From: Jiangella alkaliphila
GTDB lineage: Bacteria; Actinomycetota; Actinomycetes; Jiangellales; Jiangellaceae
NCBI RefSeq assembly: GCF_900105925.1
Contig: NZ_LT629791.1
Coordinates: forward strand, 1,860,001-1,924,000
Direction of reading: 5' to 3'
Length of the DNA: 64,000 nt
A model generated the notes under the pieces. That model had not been told where the DNA came from, made no database searches, and was given only the letters and a program-made list of their open reading frames with translations. Shown piece after piece: positions 33,281 through 42,033 of the stretch. A program made the position numbers and the translations under genes. Within the stretch, counting starts at the first letter, position 1. Each line of letters begins with the position of its first letter.

Positions 33281-34894
33281 TCACTCCTGGGCGCGCTCCG
33301 GTGGCGGGGCCGACGGTGTCGGCCTGCGCTCCGACGGGCGGACGCGTAGCGCGAACACCAGGCCGCCGATCATGACGAGGGTCGCCACCGTCATGCCCAG
33401 CCACGGGATCAGCGGCAGCACGATGCCCACGCCACCGCCGACCACCCAGCCCAGCTGCAGCAGCGTCTCGGAGCGGGCGAACGCGTTGGACCGGTTCTTC
33501 TCCGGGACGTCGCGCTGCACGATCGCGTCCAGCGACAGCCGGCCCAGCTGCTGGGCGAACCCGGCGGCGAGCCCGACCAGGATCACCGTCAGCAGGTTCC
33601 AGAAGACGGCCGTGACCAGCGTGCTCACCGCGCCGAACCCGACCAGCGCCAGCACGGTGCGGTCGGGACTTCGCGCTTGCACGAGCGCGCCGACAGACGA
33701 GCCGGCGGTGCTGCCCAGCCAGGCGGCCGCCGCGACGATGCCCAGCAGGAGGAGGTCGTCGAGCCCGGCGACCGGCTCTTCGCGCAGCACGAACGCCATG
33801 AACATGGTCATGAAGCCGGACAGCCAGCGCAGCGTCGCGTTGGCTCGCAGCGCCCGCACCACCGACGGGCCGACGCGGAACTTGCGCGGCTTGCCGGGCA
33901 CGCTCGCGGCCGCGTCGTCGCCGTCGCCCTCGGTGAGCGACGCCGGCTCCTCGCCGATCGAGAGGTCGACCTTCTTCGGCAGCAGGATCGCCAGCACCGT
34001 CGTGCCGACGTAGGCGAAGAACGCCGCCCGTAGCGGCCAGTCGTCGCCGATCTGCGCCAGCCCGATGCCCACCGGGGCGCCGATCAGCGTGCCGAACGTG
34101 GCCGCCAGTTGCAGCCGCGAGTTCGCCGCCACCAGCGTCCAGCCCTCGGGCAGCAGCCGTGGCACCGCGGCCGCCCGGGCGACGGCGTACGCCTTCTGCC
34201 CGACGAGGACGCCCAGCGCGGCCGGATAGAGCCAGATCCCGCCGTCGATGACGGCATCGGCCGCCACCCAGGCGAGGAACCCGCGGCTGGCGGCGGTGAA
34301 GCCGATGGCCCACCGCCGGCCGTGGCTGAAGCGGTCGAGGAACGGGCCGAGCACTGGCGCGACGACGGCGAACGGCGCCATGGTGATCAGCAGGTACAGC
34401 GCGACGTTGCCGCGCGCCTCGGAGGTGGAGACGGAGAAGAACAGCGTGCCGGCCAGCGCCACCGTCACCAGCGCGTCGGCGAAGGAGCTGGCGGCGTTGA
34501 GCTCGATCAGCCGGGACATGCCGGTCTTGCCGGCGCCCTTCGCCTCGGCGGCGCGATGCAGCCGGTCGGCGCTGAACCTCGCCGCGCGCGATGTGCCGGA
34601 GGCGGCGGTCTTGGCGGCCCGGCCGGTCGCACCGGCAGCGCGGCGGACTCGCTCGCCGGGGGTCGGCGGGGGCGGAGGCGGCGGCAGTGCCCGGGTGTCG
34701 CCGTGGCCGCCCGCCGCCCCGGGGTCGGTGGGGGCGTCGCCGCCGGCCGGGCGGTCACGGCCGGAGCCGGGCGCGCCGGACCCGGGCGGCAGCTCGCGAC
34801 CGGCGAACGGCGACTCGTACCCCCCGCCGTCGTCGCGCGCGCCACGGCCCCCGCCCTCGCCGGGCGGGCCGGCGAACGGATCCGTCTCAGCCAC
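33281..34894 (-). CDS. MFS transporter with long disordered N-terminus
   Basis: About 537 residues from GTG 34894 (ATG 34912 is an alternative). Residues 1-125 are low-complexity Gly/Pro/Asp/Arg sequence including a run of seven prolines. Twelve hydrophobic spans follow, beginning MSRLIELNAASSFADALVTV; the family is the DHA3-like group annotated simply as MFS transporter next to DUF3027. Substrate unknown. It is divergent from DUF3027 (98 bp gap) and convergent with the cold-shock gene. The disordered tail is cytoplasmic by topology and may be regulatory. Confidence 0.85.
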   Translation of the reverse strand: MAETDPFAGPPGEGGGRGARDDGGGYESPFAGRELPPGSGAPGSGRDRPAGGDAPTDPGAAGGHGDTRALPPPPPPPTPGERVRRAAGATGRAAKTAASGTSRAARFSADRLHRAAEAKGAGKTGMSRLIELNAASSFADALVTVALAGTLFFSVSTSEARGNVALYLLITMAPFAVVAPVLGPFLDRFSHGRRWAIGFTAASRGFLAWVAADAVIDGGIWLYPAALGVLVGQKAYAVARAAAVPRLLPEGWTLVAANSRLQLAATFGTLIGAPVGIGLAQIGDDWPLRAAFFAYVGTTVLAILLPKKVDLSIGEEPASLTEGDGDDAAASVPGKPRKFRVGPSVVRALRANATLRWLSGFMTMFMAFVLREEPVAGLDDLLLLGIVAAAAWLGSTAGSSVGALVQARSPDRTVLALVGFGAVSTLVTAVFWNLLTVILVGLAAGFAQQLGRLSLDAIVQRDVPEKNRSNAFARSETLLQLGWVVGGGVGIVLPLIPWLGMTVATLVMIGGLVFALRVRPSERRPTPSAPPPERAQE

Positions 34895-34992
34895 ACACCC
34901 ATCCAACCGCATCGGTGCCGCCGGACCCGAAGATGTCCCCGCATCGGCCGCGATGTGTCGATCATGGCCCGAGTTTGCGACAATCAACTCTT

Positions 34993-35766
34993 GTGACCGC
35001 CGTATCGTCTCGCACCCGCCCCGCCAAGGCCGACTCCGTCCTCGTCAAGGCCGTCGACGAGGCGCGAGCCGCAGCCGTCGACATCGGCAGCGACGACGCC
35101 GTCGGCGACCATCTCGGCCACGACGCCGAGGGCGAGCGCGTCGTCAGCCACTACTTCGCCTGCGACCTGGCCGGGTACGTCGGCTGGCGGTGGGCGGTCA
35201 CCGTCACCCGGGCGTCGCGGTCCAAGCTGGTCACCGTCAGCGAGTGCGTGCTGCTGCCCGGCGCCGACGCCGTCCTGGCCCCGGCCTGGGTGCCGTGGGA
35301 CGAGCGGGTCAAGCCCGAGGACCTCGGCCCCGGCGACCTGCTGCCCGTCTCCGAGGACGACTACCGCATCGAGCCCGGCTACGCCCTGGCCGACGACGAG
35401 GACGTCCTCGAGGTGGTCCAGGAGCTCGGCCTCGGCCGCGAGTGGGTGCTGTCGCGCGAGGGCCGCGACGACGCCGCGCTGCGCTGGTTCGAGGGCGACA
35501 CCGGCCCGCACACCGACATCGCGAAGGCGGCGCCCGGACGCTGCGGCAACTGCGGGTTCGCGGTGCTGCTGACCGGCACGCTCGGCCACGCGTTCGGCGT
35601 CTGCACCAACGAGCGCACCCCGTTCGACGGCAAGATCGTCGCGCACGCGCACGGCTGCGGCGGGCACTCCGACGTGCGGCTGCCCGCGCCGTCCGAGGAC
35701 GCCGCCGAGCCGGTCGTCGACACCCTCAGCTACGAGCTGGTCCCGCTGGAGCTCGACACTCCCTGA
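34993..35766 (+). CDS. DUF3027 protein with zinc-ribbon-like C-terminus
   Basis: 257 residues from GTG 34993. The N-terminal half contains the family stretches HYFACDLAGYVGWRWAVTV and VLLPGADAVLAPAWVPWDER. The C-terminal part carries CGNCGF, a later Cys in GVCTNERTPFDG and HAHGCGGHS, a probable zinc site. Function is not known. The gene ends 5 bp before the sacsin-like ATPase GTG and is probably co-translated with it, a linkage common in actinomycetes (recalled). Confidence 0.85.
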   Translation: MTAVSSRTRPAKADSVLVKAVDEARAAAVDIGSDDAVGDHLGHDAEGERVVSHYFACDLAGYVGWRWAVTVTRASRSKLVTVSECVLLPGADAVLAPAWVPWDERVKPEDLGPGDLLPVSEDDYRIEPGYALADDEDVLEVVQELGLGREWVLSREGRDDAALRWFEGDTGPHTDIAKAAPGRCGNCGFAVLLTGTLGHAFGVCTNERTPFDGKIVAHAHGCGGHSDVRLPAPSEDAAEPVVDTLSYELVPLELDTP

Positions 35767-35771
35767 CGTTA

Positions 35772-38732
35772 GTGGACGTCTTCGACACCGCGGCGCTGCG
35801 CGAGCGGGTCCTCGCCGCCTGGTCCGCGTCGCCGGCCCGGTTCCGCGAGGACGCCAACGCCGAGGACGAGCTGGCCCGCGGGTCCTACCGCGACCGCGTG
35901 GTGGTCGAGCTGGCCCAGAACGCGGCCGACGCGGGCGCCCGGGCCGGTCTGCCGGTGCGGCTGCTGCTGCGGCTGGCCGGGTCGACGCTGCTGGCCGCCA
36001 ACACCGGCGCGCCGCTCGACGCGGCCGGGGCCGAGGGGCTGTCGACGCTGCGCGCGTCGGCCAAGCGCGACGGCGACACCGTCGGCCGGTTCGGGGTCGG
36101 CTTCGCCGCCGTGCTGGCGGTCACCGACGAGCCGCGGGTACTGACGGCGCCCGGCGGCGGCCTGCGGTGGTCGCGGTCGGAGGCGCGGGCGGCCGCCGCG
36201 TCGGTGCCCGGGCTGGCCGCCGAGCTGGCCCGGCGCGGCGACGACGTGCCGGTGCTGCGGCTGCCGTTCCCGGCCTCCGGCGCGGTGCCGGACGGGTACG
36301 ACACCGCGGTCGAGCTGCCGCTGCGCGACGACGAGGCCGTACGGCTGGTCCGCCGGCTGCTCACCGAGATCGACGACGCGTTGCTGCTGGCGCTGCCGTG
36401 GCTGGGCGAGCTGGTCGTGGACGTCGACGGCGAGGTTCGCCGACTGGACGCGGGTGCGCCGGTGCAGCTGGCGGATGGGCTGGTGGAGCGGCGGATCGGC
36501 GCGCGGACCTGGCGGCTGGCCACGCGCGCCGGCGTCGCGCCGGACGAGCTGCTGGCCGACCGGCCGTTCGAGGAGCGGTCGCGGCCGGGCTGGTCGGTGA
36601 CGGTCGCGGTGCCGGTCGGCGACGACACCGGGGGGCGGGCACCGGTCGCGCTGCCGCCGTCGCTGCCGGCCGTCGTACATGCGCCGACGCCCACCGACGA
36701 CCGCACCGACCTGCCGGCGCTGGTGATCGCCGGGCTGCCGCTGGACTCGTCGCGCCGCCGGGTGGTGCCCGGCCCGCTGCTCGATGATCTGGCCGACCAG
36801 GTCGGCGCGGTGTACGCGCGGCTGGTCGCGTCGTTCGTCCCGCCGGTGCCGGGCCCGGCCGTGCTGGCGCTGGTGCCCGGGCCGCTGGGGCTCGAGGCCG
36901 TCGACGCCGTGCTGCATCGGGCGGTTCGGACGGCGCTGGCGGCGACGCCGTTCGTGCCCGGCGCCGACGGTTCGCGGCTGCGGCCCGGTGACGTGACGCT
37001 GGTCGACGGGCTGAGCCGGACCGGCGACCCTGCGGCGCTCGGCGGCGTGGTGCGCGGACTGCCGGTGCGCGACTGGTGGCGTCCGGAGGTGCTGGCCGGG
37101 CTCGGCACGACGGTGACGCCGCTGGCCGACGTGGTCGACGAGCTGGCCGCGGAACGGCTGGCCCCGGCGGGGTGGCGGGCGCTGTACGACGCGCTGGACG
37201 GGTCGGACCACGAGTCGCTGGGCGCGCTGCCGGTACCGCTGGCCGACGGGCGGCTGGTCCGCGGGCCGCGCGGGCTGCTGGTGCCCGGCGAGGTGCGCCC
37301 GGAGCTGCTGGCGCCGTTCGACCTGCGCGTCGTCGCGCCCGAGGCCGTCCACCCCTTGCTCTACCGGCTCGGCGCCGTCGACGCGACCGCGGCGTCTGTG
37401 CTGCGCGACCCGCTGGTCCAGGGCGCCGTCGCGGACCTCTCCGAGGGCGACGACGATCCCGCGCCGGTCGCCGAGGCGGTGCTCGGGCTGCTCGCGGAGT
37501 CCGGCCTCGACGTCGCCGACGAGCCGTGGCTGGCCGGCCTGCCGCTGGCCGACGCGACGGGAGCGGCCGTCCCGGCGCGTGAGCTGCTGCTGCCCGGGTC
37601 GCCGCTGCTGGCCGTGCTGGACGCGGACCCGGCGGAGTTCACCGTCGCGCCCGGCCTGGTGGCGCGGTTCGGGCCGGCGGTGCTCCGGGCCGCCGGCGTG
37701 CGCGACGGGTTCGCCGTCGTCCGCGACGCCGACGTGACGCTGGAGCCGGACACCTGGCACGACCTCGACGACGAGGACCGGTGGGTCGACGACGTCCTCG
37801 CCTCGCTGCCGGCCCAGCCCGTACCACCTCTGACCGGCGAGTTCGCCGCGGTCGCCGACCTCGACCTGGTTCGCGGCGACGCCTGGGCGCAGGTGCTGGA
37901 GTGGCTGGCCGCCGACGCCGACGCCCGGGCCGCCGTCGTGTCGCCGCTGCGGCTGACGCTGGCCGACGGCGGCGAGCGCACCGTGCCGTCGTACACCGCG
38001 TGGTGGCTGCGGCGACACGCGCGCATCGGCGGGCGGCCGCTCACCGGTCTGGCACTGCCGGGCGCCGACGCGCTGGTCCGGGCGCTGCTGCCGGTCGCCG
38101 AGGTCCCGGTCGACGACGCGTTCGCCGCCGCCGTCGGGCTGGCGCGCGAGCCCGGCGACCTCGATCCTGACGCCGTCCTCTCCAGGCTGGCGGAGGACGA
38201 CCTCGAGCTGCCGGCCGCGACCCTATCGCTGGCGTACGCGGCGCTGGCCGCGCACGACCCCGCCGGGGTGCGGCCGCCCGACCGGATCAGGGTGCCGGAC
38301 GGCATCGGCAGCCGCGTCGTGCCCGCCGGGTCGGTCGTGGTGTGCGACGGCCCGCACTGGCTGCAACTGGGCCTGCCCGGGTTGATCCACGGGCCGGCCG
38401 CCCTGGCCGACCTGCTCGACGTCGACCTCGCGTCGGAGGTGCACGACGCCACCGTCCACGAACCCGGACGGCGCCAGCCGGTGCCCGACATCGCGCACAC
38501 GATTCTGGGCGACCCGCCGCCGACGTACGTGGAGCACGACGACCTGGTCGTCGCCGGCACATCGGTCGACTGGTGGCCCGACGGCGACGACGTCCACGCC
38601 GCCACCCTCGACGGCCTGGCCCGCGGGCTGGCCTGGGTCACCGGTCAGTGGGCGAAGCGGTGGGTGCTGGCCGAGGCGCTGGCCGACCCCGACGCGCTGC
38701 CCGCCCTGCTCGCCGACGACGCCTTCGACTGA
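35772..38732 (+). CDS. Sacsin/Hsp90-like (GHKL) ATP-binding protein
   Basis: 986 residues. The N-terminal 200 form a Bergerat-type ATPase related to sacsin and Hsp90: VELAQNAADAG (Glu46, Asn50, Asp53) is the metal/ATP N-box and GRFGVGFAAV (105-114) the lid glycine motif. The remaining 780 residues are Asp/Leu/Ala-rich and show no recognised domain. A chaperone-like ATPase role is inferred only from the fold. GTG 35772 is used because it lies just after the DUF3027 stop and the homology begins there. The 3' end is followed by a long hairpin shared with a convergent gene. Confidence 0.83.
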   Translation: MDVFDTAALRERVLAAWSASPARFREDANAEDELARGSYRDRVVVELAQNAADAGARAGLPVRLLLRLAGSTLLAANTGAPLDAAGAEGLSTLRASAKRDGDTVGRFGVGFAAVLAVTDEPRVLTAPGGGLRWSRSEARAAAASVPGLAAELARRGDDVPVLRLPFPASGAVPDGYDTAVELPLRDDEAVRLVRRLLTEIDDALLLALPWLGELVVDVDGEVRRLDAGAPVQLADGLVERRIGARTWRLATRAGVAPDELLADRPFEERSRPGWSVTVAVPVGDDTGGRAPVALPPSLPAVVHAPTPTDDRTDLPALVIAGLPLDSSRRRVVPGPLLDDLADQVGAVYARLVASFVPPVPGPAVLALVPGPLGLEAVDAVLHRAVRTALAATPFVPGADGSRLRPGDVTLVDGLSRTGDPAALGGVVRGLPVRDWWRPEVLAGLGTTVTPLADVVDELAAERLAPAGWRALYDALDGSDHESLGALPVPLADGRLVRGPRGLLVPGEVRPELLAPFDLRVVAPEAVHPLLYRLGAVDATAASVLRDPLVQGAVADLSEGDDDPAPVAEAVLGLLAESGLDVADEPWLAGLPLADATGAAVPARELLLPGSPLLAVLDADPAEFTVAPGLVARFGPAVLRAAGVRDGFAVVRDADVTLEPDTWHDLDDEDRWVDDVLASLPAQPVPPLTGEFAAVADLDLVRGDAWAQVLEWLAADADARAAVVSPLRLTLADGGERTVPSYTAWWLRRHARIGGRPLTGLALPGADALVRALLPVAEVPVDDAFAAAVGLAREPGDLDPDAVLSRLAEDDLELPAATLSLAYAALAAHDPAGVRPPDRIRVPDGIGSRVVPAGSVVVCDGPHWLQLGLPGLIHGPAALADLLDVDLASEVHDATVHEPGRRQPVPDIAHTILGDPPPTYVEHDDLVVAGTSVDWWPDGDDVHAATLDGLARGLAWVTGQWAKRWVLAEALADPDALPALLADDAFD

Positions 38733-38744
38733 CCTCTCGCCGCA

Positions 38745-38820
38745 AAGTTGATCTTGGAGTTCTTCGGCAATTCCCGCCCGAAATGCCCGTTAGATGGCCG
38801 AAGAACTCCAAGATCAACTT
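38745..38820. terminator. 24-bp perfect inverted repeat between convergent genes
   Basis: 38745-38768 (starting AAGTTGATCTTGGAG) and 38797-38820 are exact reverse complements over 24 bases with a 28-base spacer. The element lies in the 124-bp gap between two convergent genes and probably terminates both. Its arms are unusually long and contain little G+C compared with the surroundings. A fragment TCCAAGATCAAC of the same arm also occurs at about 29877, suggesting a repeated palindromic element. Confidence 0.7.
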
Positions 38821-38856
38821 CGGGTCCGGCGGTGAGGCGGGCGCCTGGGCGGGCGG

Positions 38857-40279
38857 TCAGAAGCGGCGGCCGCCGCCGGACCGGCGCGTCGATCGCCGGC
38901 TCGACCCACCGCCGAAGCTGCGCCGCCGGCTCCGTCCGCTGGACCCGCCGGAGCCGCCCCAGCCGCCGCTGGAGCCCGAGGAGCCGTCGCCGGAGGACTC
39001 CATCGCCTCGCTGGCCGCACGGCTCATCGACCGGCGCATGCTCGCGAGCCTGGCCCGCGGCCGCCGCGACTCCCACCGGCTCCACAGCGAGCCGCGGGCG
39101 CGCGAGTGGTCGTCGTGCGGGAAGCGCCAGGTGCCGGCCGTGCCGCTCCAGTAGCCCTCGATGTAGGCGACGAGGTCCTCGCCGCCCTCCCAGTAGCGGC
39201 CCCGTCCCGTCTCGCGGGCCTGCGGCGCCTCGCCGGCGTCGAGCCGGGCGGCGCACTGGTCGCAGACCGGCACCTCGCGTTCGGCGCCCTCGGCCGGCGT
39301 CCACTGCCGCTGCAGCGTGCTCGGCCCGTGCCGCGGGTCGAAGAAGCACGGCGGCGTCGGCTCGGGGACCGGCTTTCCCTGCTGCAGCGCCTCGAGGCAG
39401 GCGATCTTGTAGCGCGCTGTGCCGAGCAGCGACGTCACCGCCTGGACGTCGTCGTCGGAGGCCGCCTTGTCCAGCCGGGTGCCGCGCCTTCTCGACGGTG
39501 TCGAGGATCTCCTTCGTCAGCGCCGCCTGCGCGATGTCGGACGTCGTCGGCAGGTCGGATACGCGGTCGGACAGCTCGATGACCTCCTCGGTCAGCATCG
39601 GCCGGACGACGTCGAGGTGGCCCTGCTCGTCGGCCCGGCGGCGGCGCCGCGCGCTGAGCGTGGTGCCGCCCCACCAGAGACCGGCCACGCCGACGGCGCC
39701 GCCGGCCCACGGCGCGACGTCGATGTAGAACGGGTGGTCGACCTCGGAGGCGCGGTCGATGAATCGGTCGATCATCGGGCCGTACTCAGGTGCGCAGCAG
39801 TCGACGGCCTGGTCGATGGCGTCCTCGACGTAGTAGGCAGGCCCGTCCTCGCTGTGCTGGACGCCCCAGAGGCCGCGGCCGTCGTAGGACGAGTCGGCGA
39901 CGGACATGACCAGGTAGACGCCGTCGACGCCGACGCGGTCGTAGAGCTGCGACGCGAGCTCCTCGCCCTCGTAGAGCAGGAACCGGCCGACGAGGCGGTC
40001 CTGGCCCTCGGGGTCGAGCTTCCAGGCGGGGACGACGGCGATGCGCATGTCGACGGGCGCCGCGGCCGCCGCCTCGTCGAGGTCGGCGGCCTCGTCGCGG
40101 CCGAAGGCGTCGGACGCGTCGGGGTCGATCCACACGCCGGGCTGGGACAGCTCGACGGCGACCTCGTCGAGGTAGCGGTCGACGTCGGCCTCGTCGGCCG
40201 CGGCCGGGCCCGCCGCCGTCCAGACGGCGACAGCGGTGGTCAGGGCGAGCGTGGCCGCGACTCGTGCGACCAGTCTCAT
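38857..40279 (-). pseudogene. TPM-like membrane protein gene with a frameshift
   Basis: From ATG 40279 the frame runs through a signal peptide, an extracytoplasmic domain (VDRYLDEVAVELSQPGVW, IAVVPAWKLDPEGQDRL), a membrane span (APWAGGAVGVAGLWWGGTT) and a basic cytoplasmic segment. Near 39485 (GAGAAGGCGCGGC on the minus strand) continuity passes to another frame, which resumes RLDKAASDDD and runs to 38857 through CFFDPRHG and VPVCDQC to a Ser/Gly/Arg-rich tail. One extra base, or two lost from a GC run, explains it. Total span is about 473 codons. It may be an assembly error or a true mutation. Paralogue of the gene upstream, which it overlaps by 4 bases. Confidence 0.75.
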
Positions 40280-41370
40280 CGGACCGCTCCGGCCAGTCGG
40301 TCGCGGCAGCCGGCGCAGATCGGGACCTCGCGGGCGCGGCCGCTGGGCGGCGTGTACATCCAGTCGGTCACGGACACCCCATGGCGCTGGTCGAAGAAGC
40401 ACTCGTCGCGTCGCGCGGGAAGCGGACGGCCGGCCAGTCGCGCGTGCCCGGACGCGAGGCGCCACCGACCGTACTCGACGGTCGAGCGCACCGCGCGCAG
40501 CACGTGGTCGTCGGGCGTGCCGTCGACGGCCGCGGCGGCCGCCGCGTAGGCGTCCATGGCGGCCTGGACGTCGGCCGCGACGGCGGGGTCGGTGACACTG
40601 GTGTCGGCGGCGTCGAGCTCTTCGCCGAGCCGGGTGACGTCCTCGCGGGCCAGCTCCTGCCGCTCACCCAGGGAGTCGGCCTCGTCGTCGAGCACGTCGA
40701 AGGACGGCCGGTAGAGCGCCGGTCCCTCGTGGTCGTGGTCGCGTCGGCGGTGCCACCAGAGCAGCCCGCCGCCTGCGGCGGCGAGCACCACCAGCGCGAT
40801 GACCAGCGGCAGCACCCAGCCGGCGCCGCCGGATTCCTCGGGCGCGCCGGACACCCCGAGCTCGGTGAGCGTGTCGTCGAGGATCGCCACCTGCTGCGAG
40901 CGGGTGTGCGCCTCGACCGCGGCCCCGACCGCCTCGGCCACCGAGGAGTCGACCCCGTAGTCGGCGCCGTACGTGGCCGCGCCGCCGAACACGACGAGGT
41001 ACACGCCGTCGGGACCGCCGGCCTCGTCGACGGCGTCGAGGAACGCCGCGCCGCGGGCGTCGTCATCGTCGCCGGGCTGGTCGGACAGCGCTTCCGCCGG
41101 GAGGACCGCGATGTACACGGCGGGCGAGTGGCCGTCGACGCGGTCGGCCAGCCGGTTGGCGTCGGCGGCGGACACGATGCCGGCCTGGGTCTCGTCGACG
41201 TAGACCGGCTCGGACGCCCAGGCCAGGGCGACCGCGCCGGGATAGTCGCCGGACGCCGGCTCCTCGGCACGTGCCGTCGTCTCGAGCGTCGTCGTCGCGG
41301 CGGCCGTCGCCGGGCCGAGCGCCGTCGCGGCGGCCACGAGCACAGCGGCCGCCGGGAGAGTCAGCCGCAT
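40276..41370 (-). CDS. Signal-peptide membrane protein, TPM-like, with Cys-rich cytoplasmic end
   Basis: 364 residues. Signal peptide residues 1 to about 24, an extracytoplasmic alpha/beta domain (PAVYIAVLPAEALSD, GGPDGVYLVVFGG) that resembles TPM-type domains, a single membrane span near 185-210 (GWVLPLVIALVVLAAAGG), then about 150 cytoplasmic residues. The C-terminus contains CFFDQRHG and VPICAGC, shared with the paralogue downstream (CFFDPRHG, VPVCDQC), likely a small metal site. The Asp/Glu-rich outer domain and tandem duplication suggest envelope function, otherwise unknown. Stop overlaps the next ATG by 4 bases. Confidence 0.8.
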   Translation of the reverse strand: MRLTLPAAAVLVAAATALGPATAAATTTLETTARAEEPASGDYPGAVALAWASEPVYVDETQAGIVSAADANRLADRVDGHSPAVYIAVLPAEALSDQPGDDDDARGAAFLDAVDEAGGPDGVYLVVFGGAATYGADYGVDSSVAEAVGAAVEAHTRSQQVAILDDTLTELGVSGAPEESGGAGWVLPLVIALVVLAAAGGGLLWWHRRRDHDHEGPALYRPSFDVLDDEADSLGERQELAREDVTRLGEELDAADTSVTDPAVAADVQAAMDAYAAAAAAVDGTPDDHVLRAVRSTVEYGRWRLASGHARLAGRPLPARRDECFFDQRHGVSVTDWMYTPPSGRAREVPICAGCRDRLAGAVR

Positions 41371-41394
41371 GCCTGCTCCTCGCCGTCGGGTGGG

Positions 41395-41997
41395 TCAGCG
41401 CCCCCGATCTTCACATGCCGCGATGAACTCCAGCGCACGGCCGTGCAGGAGCTCGGCCGCGTCAGGGGCGTACTCGCCGGTCAGCGACGGATCGGCGAAC
41501 AGGTGCGCGGCGACGCCAGGATAGGAGAAGTAGTGGTACGACGCGCCGGACGCCGCGACCGTCTCGGCGAACTCGCGGTTGGCGTCGTTTTCGCGGAACG
41601 GGTCGAGCTCGGCCTCGTGCACCTGCACCGGGACGGCGGACGGCCACAGCTCGGCGCCGACCGCGCGGACCGGCACCGAGCCGTGGAACGCCAGCGCCCC
41701 GCGGGCGCCCGGCCGCGACGTGACCAGCTGCACGACGGAGATGACGCCGTTGGAGAACCCCGCGTAGACGACGTCGGGCCGGACGCCGTCGACCGCCGCC
41801 TCGGTGCGCCGGGCGAGCTCGGTCTGGCCGCCGAGCTTCCCGAGGAACTCGAACGCCTCGTCGTAGTCGTCGAACACCGCACCGCCGTAGAGGTCGGGCA
41901 CGTGGACGACGTGACCGGCCGCGCGCCATCGCTCGGCGGTTCGCAGCACCCCGGGCCGGAGCCCGAGGACGGAGTGGAAGAGCACGATCTCGGTCAT
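41395..41997 (-). CDS. Dienelactone hydrolase family protein
   Basis: 200-residue alpha/beta hydrolase. The nucleophile elbow is YAGFSNGV with Ser in place of the Cys of classical dienelactone hydrolases. Asp of ELDPFREND and His of GVAAHLFADP complete the triad region. The N-terminus IVLFHSVLGLRPGVL carries the oxyanion loop. Substrate unknown; carboxyester or lactone hydrolysis is the family expectation. Single gene between the membrane-protein pair (24 bp away) and the NCS2 permease. Confidence 0.83.
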   Translation of the reverse strand: MTEIVLFHSVLGLRPGVLRTAERWRAAGHVVHVPDLYGGAVFDDYDEAFEFLGKLGGQTELARRTEAAVDGVRPDVVYAGFSNGVISVVQLVTSRPGARGALAFHGSVPVRAVGAELWPSAVPVQVHEAELDPFRENDANREFAETVAASGASYHYFSYPGVAAHLFADPSLTGEYAPDAAELLHGRALEFIAACEDRGR

Positions 41998-42033
41998 GGG
42001 TCGGTTCTATCGGACGGCACCGACAAGGTCGGC

